Origin: JBBIMS01 sp964531645
Lineage (GTDB): Bacteria; Acidobacteriota; Aminicenantia; JBFLYD01; JBBIMS01
Direction of reading: 5' to 3'
DNA length: 34,004 bases
Assembly: GCA_964531645.1 (NCBI GenBank)
Contig: CAZHEF010000030.1
Location: 1-34,004, forward strand
A program made the translations under genes and the position numbers. The notes under the pieces are model-generated. The model did not search any database, had not been told where the DNA came from, and saw only the letters and a program-made list of their open reading frames with translations. Below, piece after piece: positions 1-7,405 of this stretch. Position 1 is the first letter of the stretch, and every line of letters starts with the position of its first letter.

Positions 1-1
1 G

Positions 2-133
2 TCAGAGGAAAGAATAGAAAATCTAATAAAAGAAAGATTCAAAGAGAAGACCTGCCTAATAATCTCCCACAAACCCTTCCCTAACAATTTCTTTGATAGA
101 GTTTTCTTTTTAGAGGATGGAAAGATTGATTAG
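2..133 (+). CDS. ABC transporter ATP-binding protein, C-terminal end (partial)
   Basis: An open frame enters from the left edge and stops at TAG 131-133, giving about 43 residues. It contains CLIISHKP followed by DRVFFLEDGKID. This matches the end of an ABC ATPase nucleotide-binding domain: the strand and H-loop histidine (ISH), then the D-loop-distal segment in which a D-R-hydrophobic stretch leads into L-E-D-G-K-I. The Walker motifs, any membrane domain and the substrate lie outside the window. The usual long C-terminal tail is absent, as in the ATPase half of many exporters. It converges on pyrE across an inverted repeat. The family is fairly secure; the transported substrate is unknown. 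Confidence 0.6.
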   Translation, partial: SEERIENLIKERFKEKTCLIISHKPFPNNFFDRVFFLEDGKID

Positions 134-234
134 CTGAAAGCTCAAAGCTTTTTAAGAATCTTCTTTTCTTTCAATCCGAAATTCTTAATTTGCAATTTCT
201 AAGGACACTTTAGATTTTGTTTTTGAAACCAATT

Positions 235-292
235 CCACTTTGTAAGTGGAAAAAATGAAGAGAAAAAATAATTTTTCTCTATTTCATTTTTT
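235..292. terminator. Two inverted repeats between convergent genes, probable bidirectional terminator
   Basis: CCACTT-TGT-AAGTGG (235-249) is a perfect 6-bp hairpin. It runs into a longer A/T-rich inverted repeat at 250-292, whose arms read AAAAAATGAA-GAGAAAAA and TTTTTCTC-TA-TTCATTTTTT with a small bulge. The pair sits between the end of the plus-strand ABC gene and the end of minus-strand pyrE, where a two-way terminator is expected. The long stem is weak in G/C, so termination is an inference from position and symmetry. Confidence 0.5.
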
Positions 293-349
293 CAATGCTG
301 ACCATTTAGCTTCTTTCTTAACTTTTTGCTGTTTTTTATCACTAAAATT

Positions 350-898
350 TTAGTCAATACCGAGGTCTTTTCTTGTGAAAAGGGATTTGAAAATGTAGCC
401 TGCTTTTTCTATGTTCTCCCTTCCACCTTCAAGCCTGTCAACAATCCCCATTGTTAAGACCACAATCCCGCCTTCATCCTCAACAGCCTTTGCAGCTTTT
501 AAAATAGAACTACCAGTTGTTATAACATCATCAACTATGAGGCACTTTAACCCTTTTCTGAAAGGACCTTCAATAAGCTTCATTTCTCCGTGGGTCTTAG
601 GTTCTTTCCTCACAATAAAACCAAGAAGAGATCTTTCAATTCGGGAACTCAATGCAACAACAGAACCAACCATTGGATCTGCTCCAAGGGTGTAACCGCC
701 TATTGCATCAATATCAAAATCTCTTATTTGTTCAAGCATAAGCTTTGCAATCAGGTAAGCTCCTTCTGGGTCCATAGTTGCATACTTTGCATCGATATAA
801 TAATTGCTTTCCCTTCCTGACGAGAGAATTCTTTTTACTCCAATTCTTACACATTTTTCAATAAGAATATCCCTCAATCTTTCTTTATCTGAAATCAT
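350..898 (-). CDS. pyrE: Orotate phosphoribosyltransferase
   Basis: Converts orotate and PRPP to orotidine 5'-monophosphate, the fifth step of UMP synthesis, in the cytoplasm. The 182 residues match the family length. The PRPP-binding signature IVDDVITTGS is at residues 121-130, and the catalytic-loop segment RKEPKTHG is at 97-104. The N-terminal orotate region includes SSGRESNYYIDAK (26-38). The ATG is preceded by GGAGG at normal spacing, which fixes the start. It is the last gene of the long minus-strand block and lies 136 bp beyond the GAF-domain gene, so it may have its own promoter. No pyr neighbours are present and no attenuator was recognised. Confidence 0.93.
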   Translation of the reverse strand: MISDKERLRDILIEKCVRIGVKRILSSGRESNYYIDAKYATMDPEGAYLIAKLMLEQIRDFDIDAIGGYTLGADPMVGSVVALSSRIERSLLGFIVRKEPKTHGEMKLIEGPFRKGLKCLIVDDVITTGSSILKAAKAVEDEGGIVVLTMGIVDRLEGGRENIEKAGYIFKSLFTRKDLGID

Positions 899-951
899 AA
901 TTCCTCCATTTGATATTTATTAAATTCAAAAGCCAAAAAGAAAATTGCATA

Positions 952-973
952 ATACAAAATATACAAAATATAC
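952..973. repeat. Short 9-bp tandem repeat upstream of pyrE
   Basis: ATACAAAAT occurs twice in tandem (952-969) and is followed by ATAC. It lies in the 136-bp gap between pyrE and the GAF-domain gene. The rest of that gap is A/T-rich with repeated TTTTGCA/TTTGC words. No clear promoter could be assigned. Confidence 0.4.
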
Positions 974-1034
974 TTTAAATATAAATTTTGCACTTTACAA
1001 TTTGCCATTTTCATTTTGCAATTTGTTTAGCTAT

Positions 1035-1571
1035 CTATTTTATCTTCTGACCTGCGAACTCTTTTAGATAGGGAATGAGTTTTGAAATACTTGTTTGAAG
1101 ATAGTCAAGTTCAGCTTCTGTAAAATCATTAACATCATCAACTTTTTTCCCTTTTCTTACCACCTGAATTACCCCAAATCTTTCCCCGTCTGGAGAAACA
1201 ATAGGGGAAACCATCATTTTTTGAATGGGCAAAGCGGTTCCCTTGGATGATTTAATTGTTTCAAAAAGGGAAAAGTGTTTGACAAGGGAGACATTGTTTA
1301 CTAATCTCGGTAATCCAAGATTGTAAACCTGTGTTGCTAAAGAGTCTGTAAACTTCACAGGCAATAGTCCCGCATCTTTTAAATAGGGAGGATAAAAAAA
1401 TCTCAAGAAGAGTCCATCTACATCAACAAAAAGTAATGATACTTCATCCTCATTCACTTTAAATTTTTCCATGTAGAACTTTGCTATTTGCTCAAGGATC
1501 TGGCCTGGTTCAATTTCAAGCTCGGAGTTCTTTAACTCATCAAGAGTTTTAATAAGTTCTTCTAAGCTCAT
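1035..1571 (-). CDS. GAF-domain protein of unknown role
   Basis: The 178-residue protein looks like a single GAF sensor fold. A short N-terminal helix (1-35) leads into strands LLFVDVDGLFLRFFYPP (about 46-62). Later comes MMVSPIVSPDGERFGVIQVVRKG (about 119-141), the typical GAF core pair of strands around a P-D/N-G turn, followed by a C-terminal helix. No output domain (kinase, cyclase or helix-turn-helix) is attached, so it probably senses a ligand or acts as an adaptor. Its ATG overlaps the stop of the SpoIID gene in an ATGA, which suggests translational coupling and a possible envelope-related role. The ligand cannot be deduced. Confidence 0.7.
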   Translation of the reverse strand: MSLEELIKTLDELKNSELEIEPGQILEQIAKFYMEKFKVNEDEVSLLFVDVDGLFLRFFYPPYLKDAGLLPVKFTDSLATQVYNLGLPRLVNNVSLVKHFSLFETIKSSKGTALPIQKMMVSPIVSPDGERFGVIQVVRKGKKVDDVNDFTEAELDYLQTSISKLIPYLKEFAGQKIK

Positions 1572-3037
1572 TTCACTTTCTCATTCAAATTTAATATATC
1601 AATATCTTTGTAATAATGCAAGAGAATCTCTTTATATTTTCTTTTCATTTTTGCCATTGTGTAAGCACCTTCCTGGCAGAATCCAACTCCATGCCCTTTG
1701 CCTCTCCCTTTGAAAATAAATCTCTCAACCTCATTGTTTTGATTCATTGTTTTAAGAATTTCCTGAGGTAGATCCTTCAATCCTAACATTTCTTTTATAA
1801 GAAAGCCCCTCAAGTCCAGATAATCTTTTGATGTCAATATCCTCATTTCGACAATCCTTCCTGAAACCCCTCTCCTCAATGGATAAATGTCTATAATATC
1901 TTCAATGGAAAATTGCCTTCTTAAAATTTTTATTACCTCTTCCTTTGTTTTTTCCTCATTCCATTCTATTGGAGACACCCTGTCTCCATTCTGGTGAAAA
2001 CAGAATGTACCCCTTAAATATCGAACAGATTCTCCTCCAAAAATATTCTCTACATCTTCTGTGTATCCTCCACATGAACCTGTGTAGAGAGCATTTATTG
2101 GTTCGTTATTCCAGGTCAATATTTCATTTTCTGTTTCTTTAACTGCCTGGTTTGAAAGAGGGTGTTCAAATAAAGCTCCTTTATATACCTGACATTTTAC
2201 AGTAGAGCATATATCATAGTCTTTCTCTTCATGAAATTTTAGTCTTCTGATTGCAAATGTTCTCGCAGAAACTGCTTGAGCTTTCAAAGCCTCGAGTTCA
2301 TTAAATTGTTCAGGATTCATCTCAAGAGGAACGACTCCTTTAAGATAATCCTCAATGTTTAAAATATTAATTACTGTGATCCCTGATTCACCATTTTTGA
2401 TTTCAATTATTCCCCTATATGGACTTTCATTTACTTTTAATAGTTCTGCTTGGTGAAATGGAATGAGAAAAATATCTGAATTTTTCTCTAATCTTAACTC
2501 CTCATCATCTATAAAAAGGGAATTCCCCTCTTCTTCTGATGAAACCACCTCATTTACTATCCATGCATCTTTCAATCCATTCTTGATTGAGTATTTAAAA
2601 ACTTCCAGTGCATCAGCCTTATTTTTAAAAGGACCGATTCTAACCTGATAGAATTGAGAGGATTGATAAATCTTCATCTGGAAAGGATAAAGGGAGGAGA
2701 ACTGATTTGTAAAATTTTCGGCATTTTCCCTTTTCAAAAAAGCTCCAAGCTGAACAAAATATAATTCACTTTTTCCATTTTTTAAATCAATTTTCACTTT
2801 ATTCGCATTTCTTTTTGCAGGAAGGTTTCCATTTTGTCTGTTTATAATTTTTAATCCCTTCTCAGCAGTTATTTCAATGTTCTGAGGGAGACCAATCAAC
2901 CCTACTCTTATAACAGGAGCTTTAATATGATACTGGACCTCATCAACCTCATAGCGAAAAGTTTTCTTAAGAGGATGACACTGGGGAAGAAGGAAAATAA
3001 CTAAAACAATTAGTATTTTGAAGATTATTCTATTCAT
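1568..3037 (-). CDS. SpoIID/LytB-type lipoprotein with an inserted SPOR domain
   Basis: 489 residues, probably a periplasmic peptidoglycan-acting protein. SpoIID of Bacillus is a lytic transglycosylase that cleaves glycan strands lacking stem peptides; the activity here is inferred. Residues 1-20 are a hydrophobic signal ending in LLPQC, a non-ideal lipobox with Cys20 as the likely lipid anchor. Residues 40-70 resemble the first SpoIID segment. A SPOR domain (about 92-163, YFVQLGAFLKRENAENF ... YQVRIGPFKNKADALEVF) follows. The main SpoIID domain then runs from about 185 to 480 and includes EALKAQAVSARTFAIRR, SCGGYTED and GRGKGHGVGFCQEGAYTMAK. SPOR domains bind denuded septal glycan, so the two parts fit together. 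It overlaps the genes on both sides by 4 nt. Confidence 0.85.
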   Translation of the reverse strand: MNRIIFKILIVLVIFLLPQCHPLKKTFRYEVDEVQYHIKAPVIRVGLIGLPQNIEITAEKGLKIINRQNGNLPAKRNANKVKIDLKNGKSELYFVQLGAFLKRENAENFTNQFSSLYPFQMKIYQSSQFYQVRIGPFKNKADALEVFKYSIKNGLKDAWIVNEVVSSEEEGNSLFIDDEELRLEKNSDIFLIPFHQAELLKVNESPYRGIIEIKNGESGITVINILNIEDYLKGVVPLEMNPEQFNELEALKAQAVSARTFAIRRLKFHEEKDYDICSTVKCQVYKGALFEHPLSNQAVKETENEILTWNNEPINALYTGSCGGYTEDVENIFGGESVRYLRGTFCFHQNGDRVSPIEWNEEKTKEEVIKILRRQFSIEDIIDIYPLRRGVSGRIVEMRILTSKDYLDLRGFLIKEMLGLKDLPQEILKTMNQNNEVERFIFKGRGKGHGVGFCQEGAYTMAKMKRKYKEILLHYYKDIDILNLNEKVK

Positions 3038-3876
3038 TGGGATTCAACAGGAATGTTGTAGTAAAAAAAGAAATAAGCAGGAAGGTTTTCTTTAGGGAAA
3101 TCCACAGGAAGTTTTGGAAAAGGAATTGATGAAATTATTGCATTGGTTGCAGACTGATCAAAAGAAATAACACCTGATTTTCTAAACAAACTCATTGAAC
3201 TTACATCCCCGTTTCTTTCGAAGACGAGATAGATTCCTGTAATTCCCTTTATTCCATATTTTGCAGCGATTGGAACAAGCCAATTTCTTTTTACTTTCTC
3301 AATAACTTCCTTAGCCCACGGAGTTATATCATATCCTCCTGAGTCAAAATATGCTGAGCCTGCAAATCCTTGAATTCCCTCTCCTTCAGTTCCTCCTCCA
3401 CCCCCTCTAAAATAAAAGCCCGATGGATAGTTAAATTGTCGCTTTCCTATATCCTCTGAGTAAATGTATCCTCTTCCTGACTCCTGAGGATTTCTTGTTT
3501 TAATTTCTGGAGCAATTAAAGATTCCTTCCCTGCAGATTGCCCTTCCCCTTTTTCTTCAACCTTACTCTTTCCTTCACTCCTTTCATCTTTTTCTCCTCC
3601 CCCTGACCCTTCTTTTTTCTCATCACCTTTGACAATTATTGGAATATCACTTTTCTTAAAAGTTTCTTTTTCATCTTCCCTTTTTCCTCCCTTCTCTTCC
3701 TCTTTAGGAATGTATAATGGTGGAGTTCCAGCAAGGGGGCTTTTTGGAATATAAACCATTATGGGTTCAATCTTTATCTTTTTTCCTTTCTCCACTGGTG
3801 GAATTAAAATAAAAGTGCTGAAAATCATTAAATGTATGATCAGGGAAATAACAGTGGTGAGGATTCTAAGTTTCAC
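3034..3876 (-). CDS. TonB-like protein: membrane anchor, charged linker, TonB C-terminal domain
   Basis: 280 residues. The N-terminus is a single membrane anchor (about 5-27, ITTVISLIIHLMIFSTFIL within it). A Pro/Lys/Glu-rich and then Gly-rich low-complexity linker (about 45-165) could span the periplasm. The C-terminal domain (about 185-280) has the TonB pattern: WAKEVIEKVKRNW, a GITGIYLVFERNGDV strand pair, SGVISFDQSATNAI and PFPKLP. TonB-type proteins pass inner-membrane energy to outer-membrane receptors. No ExbB/ExbD or receptor gene is nearby, so it may instead be an envelope structural protein that borrows the fold. It sits 1 nt after the Gfo/Idh gene and overlaps the SpoIID gene by 4 nt. 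Confidence 0.75.
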   Translation of the reverse strand: MKLRILTTVISLIIHLMIFSTFILIPPVEKGKKIKIEPIMVYIPKSPLAGTPPLYIPKEEEKGGKREDEKETFKKSDIPIIVKGDEKKEGSGGGEKDERSEGKSKVEEKGEGQSAGKESLIAPEIKTRNPQESGRGYIYSEDIGKRQFNYPSGFYFRGGGGGTEGEGIQGFAGSAYFDSGGYDITPWAKEVIEKVKRNWLVPIAAKYGIKGITGIYLVFERNGDVSSMSLFRKSGVISFDQSATNAIISSIPFPKLPVDFPKENLPAYFFFYYNIPVESQ

Positions 3877-3877
3877 T

Positions 3878-4804
3878 TTAAATCATTTCAAAAAAATCTG
3901 ATTTCATTTCCTCAAGGATCTTATAAGCAAGTTTTAGAGCCTTAAGACCTTCTTCACCTGTGACACCTTTCCCGTCCTTCCCGTTTACGGATTTTAGAAA
4001 GTTCAACAGTTCTATTTTCAGGGGTTCAGCTCTTGCAACTTGCAGGATTTCTTCTTTGATGGAAAAATCTTGAAGGGAGTAAACTTTTACTTCTTGATCC
4101 TTATAGTCTATGGAAATATATTTGAACGGCTGGAAAACCCTTAATTTTCTTACTTTCTTCCCGTAAACCCTGCTTGCTGTTAGATTTGCTACACAACCTG
4201 ATTCAAATTCTATCCTCGCATTGGCTATGTCAATTTTTGATGTTAGAACCTTTGCACCTGCTGATTTAATCTCAAGGGGTTCACTTCTAACAATGTCAAG
4301 GACAATGTCAATATCATGGATCATCAAATCAAGAACAACATCAATATCCATTGAGCGGTAAGAGAATGTTCCGAGTCTGTGAACCTCTATGAATCTTGGA
4401 TTTTTCATGATTTTTCTTGCTTCATTCAGAGCGGGATTGAACCTCTCTACATGGCCAACCTGAAAAACTATACCTGTTTTTTTCGCGCAATTCACCAATT
4501 CCTCAGCTTCCTCTATTTTCTCAGTTATTGGTTTTTCCAAAAGAACATGTTTCCCTTTCTCAATAAGTCCCTTTGATATTTCGAAGTGAGTGCATGTTGG
4601 GGTTGCAACAATAGCAGAATCAATTAGAGTAATCGAGTCCTTCCAGTTGTAAGCTGGAATTGTATTGTACTCCTTTGCAACCCTGTCTGCTCTTTCTTTA
4701 TCTATATCTACAACACATGAAAGTTTGCATTCTGAAATTGAAGATAGTATTCGAGCATGCTGGCTTCCAAGATACCCAACACCTATTACGCCTATTCTAT
4801 TCAT
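3878..4804 (-). CDS. Gfo/Idh/MocA-family NAD(P)-dependent oxidoreductase in the lipid A cluster
   Basis: 308 residues from the chosen start. The N-terminal Rossmann fold has GVIGVGYLGSQHARI for dinucleotide binding, and the family hallmark EKPI follows in the segment KGKHVLLEKPITEKIEEAE. A conserved Asp/His region (DLMIHDIDIV) lies near the active site. The longer frame begins at TTG 4819, but AAGGAG lies just before ATG 4804-4802, so I prefer the ATG. That start overlaps lpxI by 8 nt. A family member next to lpxA and lpxI probably acts on a nucleotide sugar or a lipid A precursor. GnnA, which oxidises UDP-GlcNAc at C3 ahead of amination, is one candidate, but no partner aminotransferase is in the window. 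Confidence 0.82.
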   Translation of the reverse strand: MNRIGVIGVGYLGSQHARILSSISECKLSCVVDIDKERADRVAKEYNTIPAYNWKDSITLIDSAIVATPTCTHFEISKGLIEKGKHVLLEKPITEKIEEAEELVNCAKKTGIVFQVGHVERFNPALNEARKIMKNPRFIEVHRLGTFSYRSMDIDVVLDLMIHDIDIVLDIVRSEPLEIKSAGAKVLTSKIDIANARIEFESGCVANLTASRVYGKKVRKLRVFQPFKYISIDYKDQEVKVYSLQDFSIKEEILQVARAEPLKIELLNFLKSVNGKDGKGVTGEEGLKALKLAYKILEEMKSDFFEMI

Positions 4805-5612
4805 TATCTCTCCTTGCAATTATGGAGATACCCTTCTCATCAGCAAATTTAATGGACTCTTCCATATCAAAGAATAATGTTTTTCCAGCATCTAAACATA
4901 AGACAGAATCCTTAGCATTTGCTATTATTTCCAGTGTAGAAAGCCCTATCACGGGAACATCGAAACGCATATCCTGTTGAGGTCTTGAAACCTTTATCAC
5001 AACTACCCCATCCCCTCCAAGGCTTACAGCTCTTCTGATGGTTTCATCTGTCCCTTCCATTGCTTCAACTGCGATCACAGCTTTATCCTTTACAACTATT
5101 GTTTGTCCAATATCCATTCCTGCAATATTTTTTGCGATCTTCCAGCCAAATTCAATATCTTCCATAGCTCTTTGAGAAGGTCTGGTTTTTGTTAGAATTC
5201 CCTCTCCGGGAATTAGATCTGATAGAAAAATTGTGGAGTCTATAAACTCAATCCCTAGTGAGGAAAAGAATTCTGACAATTTTTTAAAAATTGATGTGGG
5301 TTTTTTATCATCAAGTTGTTTCAGGAGTCCCATTGTTACTAAATCTGGGGCAAGCTCTTTATAAATTGAGGAATGTCTGACTCTTCCAGCAAGAAGAGCC
5401 TTCTTCACATTATTTTTGGTAAAAAATTCTACCAGTTTTCCAACCTCACCAATATTTAACCACATGAAGGAGTCTGCTTCTTTTTCAAGCTCTGGAGCTG
5501 AAATATTCTTTAACCCAGCAACAGCTACATAACAACCTGATTTTTTTGCCTCCTTCAAAACAATTAAAGGAAATTTACCCTCTCCAGCTATGAGCCCTAT
5601 TCTCTTTTCCAT
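4797..5612 (-). CDS. lpxI: UDP-2,3-diacylglucosamine pyrophosphatase, LpxI type
   Basis: Hydrolyses UDP-2,3-diacylglucosamine to lipid X and UMP, the fourth step of lipid A synthesis, at the inner-membrane surface. 271 residues. The N-terminal domain opens with RIGLIAGEGKFP. The C-terminal catalytic half has DIGQTIVVKDKAVIAVEAME, then EGTDETIRRA and KVSRPQQDMRFDVPVIG, the conserved acidic and Gly-rich signatures of the LpxI (DUF1009) family. LpxI replaces LpxH in many non-gammaproteobacteria. A longer frame starts at TTG 5627 inside lpxA. ATG 5612, with GAGG 7 nt upstream and 1 nt past the lpxA stop, is the better start. Confidence 0.9.
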   Translation of the reverse strand: MEKRIGLIAGEGKFPLIVLKEAKKSGCYVAVAGLKNISAPELEKEADSFMWLNIGEVGKLVEFFTKNNVKKALLAGRVRHSSIYKELAPDLVTMGLLKQLDDKKPTSIFKKLSEFFSSLGIEFIDSTIFLSDLIPGEGILTKTRPSQRAMEDIEFGWKIAKNIAGMDIGQTIVVKDKAVIAVEAMEGTDETIRRAVSLGGDGVVVIKVSRPQQDMRFDVPVIGLSTLEIIANAKDSVLCLDAGKTLFFDMEESIKFADEKGISIIARRDNE

Positions 5613-5613
5613 T

Positions 5614-6420
5614 TCAATCCTCTTCAATCTCGGTTACTTTCTTAATTACCCCCCTTTTGGAACTCCTTATAAACTCTAAAAGCTCCTTAACTAACTCTGT
5701 GTGGGGACCTTCTCTTTCAATTTTTTCGAGCGCCTGAGATGTATTAAGATCAGAATAAAAAATAATTTTGAAGGCTATCTGAAGGGACTCTATCTCCTCT
5801 CTGCTCATACCTCTCCTTCTCAATCCAATTCCATTTATCCCATAAATCATTGCAGGTCTTGAACCTACAACCTTAGAAAAAGGAGGAACATCCTGAGTTA
5901 CTACAGAATAACCTCCTATGTAGGAGAATCTTCCAATTCTTGTGAATTGATGAACTCCAGTGAATGCCCCAACAACTGCATAGTCCTGAACCTCAACATG
6001 ACCCGCAAGGGTTGCTCCATTTATCAAGATTGCTTCATTGGCAATTTTACAGTCATGGGCAACATGAGAGTAAGACATTATGAAGTTCTTATTTCCAATA
6101 TATGTGACACCACCTCCGTGGGGTGTTCCTCTGTTTATTGTTACAAATTCTCTAATTATGTTTTCATTTCCGATCTTCAAAAAAGTCTCTTCTCCTTTGT
6201 ATTTTATGTCCTGAGGTTCCTTTCCAATTGAAGTATAAGGAAATATGTGATTTCTCCCTCCAATTTCTGTATTCCTTTCAACTACTGAATGGGCTTCTAT
6301 CCTTGTTCCTTTACCTATTTTTACTCCCTTACCTATAATGGCATATGGACCGATCCATACATCTTCGTCTATTTCAGCTTCTTTATCTATTACCGCGGTC
6401 GGATGAATATACACTGACAT
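5614..6420 (-). CDS. lpxA: UDP-N-acetylglucosamine O-acyltransferase
   Basis: Transfers a 3-hydroxyacyl chain from ACP to UDP-GlcNAc, the first step of lipid A synthesis. 268 residues, close to the 262 of the E. coli enzyme. The N-terminal part is a left-handed beta-helix of hexapeptide repeats (IHPTAVIDKEAEI onward). SHVAHDC places the catalytic histidine at H122 (E. coli H125). The family segment VHQFTRIGRFSYIGG follows, and a helical C-terminal domain begins with GLRRRGMSREEI. By hand alignment G169 matches E. coli G173, the acyl-length ruler that is Met in the C10-selective Pseudomonas enzyme. A long acyl donor is therefore plausible but inferred. fabZ lies 3 nt upstream. Confidence 0.95.
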   Translation of the reverse strand: MSVYIHPTAVIDKEAEIDEDVWIGPYAIIGKGVKIGKGTRIEAHSVVERNTEIGGRNHIFPYTSIGKEPQDIKYKGEETFLKIGNENIIREFVTINRGTPHGGGVTYIGNKNFIMSYSHVAHDCKIANEAILINGATLAGHVEVQDYAVVGAFTGVHQFTRIGRFSYIGGYSVVTQDVPPFSKVVGSRPAMIYGINGIGLRRRGMSREEIESLQIAFKIIFYSDLNTSQALEKIEREGPHTELVKELLEFIRSSKRGVIKKVTEIEED

Positions 6421-6423
6421 TTC

Positions 6424-6864
6424 TCATTCCTTTTCAACCATTGCTGAAAGAAATTCTGCCTCTGCAACTTTCTCATTATCCACAAAGGCCTCAGCCCATA
6501 GTTGACAAAAATTTCCCTTCATTTTTATTACGGAAACTTCCATTCTCAGCTGGTCTCCAGGAGTCACTGGTTTTCTGAATCTCGCCTTATCCACTCCTAT
6601 TAGATAAATTAACTTTTTTTCCTTTTCAGGAACAGAACCGAGAAGGAGAGCGCCTCCGGTCTGAGCCATAGCTTCAAGGATTAGAACTCCTGGCATCACA
6701 GGATTTTCTGGAAAATGTCCTTGGAAAAAGGGTTCGTTGAAGGTAACATTTTTAACTCCAACAGCTCTTTTTCCCTCTTCGAAATCAATTATTCTATCTA
6801 CAAGTAAGAAAGGATATCGATGAGGGAGTCTTTTCAATATTTCCTTTGCATCAATTTTACTCAT
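6424..6864 (-). CDS. fabZ: 3-hydroxyacyl-[acyl-carrier-protein] dehydratase
   Basis: Dehydrates 3-hydroxyacyl-ACP to trans-2-enoyl-ACP in fatty-acid elongation. It competes with LpxA for the same 3-hydroxyacyl-ACP pool, which explains the common lpxA-fabZ pairing. 146 residues, standard for a hot-dog-fold FabZ. The active-site run QGHFPENPVMPGVLILEAMA has the catalytic His at 50 and Glu at 64. The N-terminal signature LPHRYPFLLVDRI is at 13-25. Its start overlaps the end of ompH by 4 nt. lpxD, often found between ompH and fabZ in other bacteria, is absent here. Confidence 0.96.
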   Translation of the reverse strand: MSKIDAKEILKRLPHRYPFLLVDRIIDFEEGKRAVGVKNVTFNEPFFQGHFPENPVMPGVLILEAMAQTGGALLLGSVPEKEKKLIYLIGVDKARFRKPVTPGDQLRMEVSVIKMKGNFCQLWAEAFVDNEKVAEAEFLSAMVEKE

Positions 6865-7394
6865 TTTTTCTGTGCTGGAGGGGTAGCTTTTGTTTGATCG
6901 TATCTTTTTATAAGCTCATCGGTTATATCTGCCTTTTTGTCATAATAGATAATCCCCTGAGTGGCAAGGTCAAGGACAAGGGTGTAGTTTCCTTCCTGTC
7001 CAATCTTTTCTATTATGGGATTTACCTCCTCCTGCAACTTTTTGAATAATCTTATCTGAAGATTGCTGAGATCCCTTTCCGCATCTTCCTGAAATCTCTT
7101 TAAAGCTGTCTCCTTCTGGTCAATTTCGGTAAGAAGCTTATTCAGAGCATCTTCACTCAGAGCAAATCTCTGGCTTGAGTATCTGTTTCTAAGGTCTGTT
7201 ATCTCCTTTAATTTTGCATTATACTCGTTTTGCTTCTTTGCTTTTGCATCATTTAGTTGTTTAACAACATCCTTTCCACCAACAGACTCGTTAAGAACTC
7301 TGGTGGAGTCGATAAAGGCAATTTTTTGCTGAGCAAAGGAAAATGCAAAAAGAATCAAGATTAGCGAAATTAGAAATGAAGCTTTCTTTACCAT
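6861..7394 (-). CDS. OmpH/Skp-family periplasmic chaperone
   Basis: 177 residues. Residues 1-21 form a signal peptide (hydrophobic LISLILILFAFSFA, likely cut before QQ). The mature start KIAFIDSTRVLNES is the typical Skp/OmpH opening. Residues 45-130 are a long charged coiled coil (the Skp tentacles), and the C-terminal part returns to the trimeric core strand YTLVLDLATQGIIYYD. Skp holds unfolded outer-membrane proteins for BamA. The gene follows bamA after 11 nt, the classic order. The C-terminal tail is Pro/Lys-rich. The family call is firm; the symbol is left empty because skp and ompH are used interchangeably. Confidence 0.9.
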   Translation of the reverse strand: MVKKASFLISLILILFAFSFAQQKIAFIDSTRVLNESVGGKDVVKQLNDAKAKKQNEYNAKLKEITDLRNRYSSQRFALSEDALNKLLTEIDQKETALKRFQEDAERDLSNLQIRLFKKLQEEVNPIIEKIGQEGNYTLVLDLATQGIIYYDKKADITDELIKRYDQTKATPPAQKK

Positions 7395-7405
7395 TCAAAT
7401 CCTCC

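Noticed and set aside
4805..4819. Longer Gfo/Idh start (TTG 4819)
   Set aside because: The added codons contain the AAGGAG that serves ATG 4804, so the extension is the ribosome-binding site and not coding.
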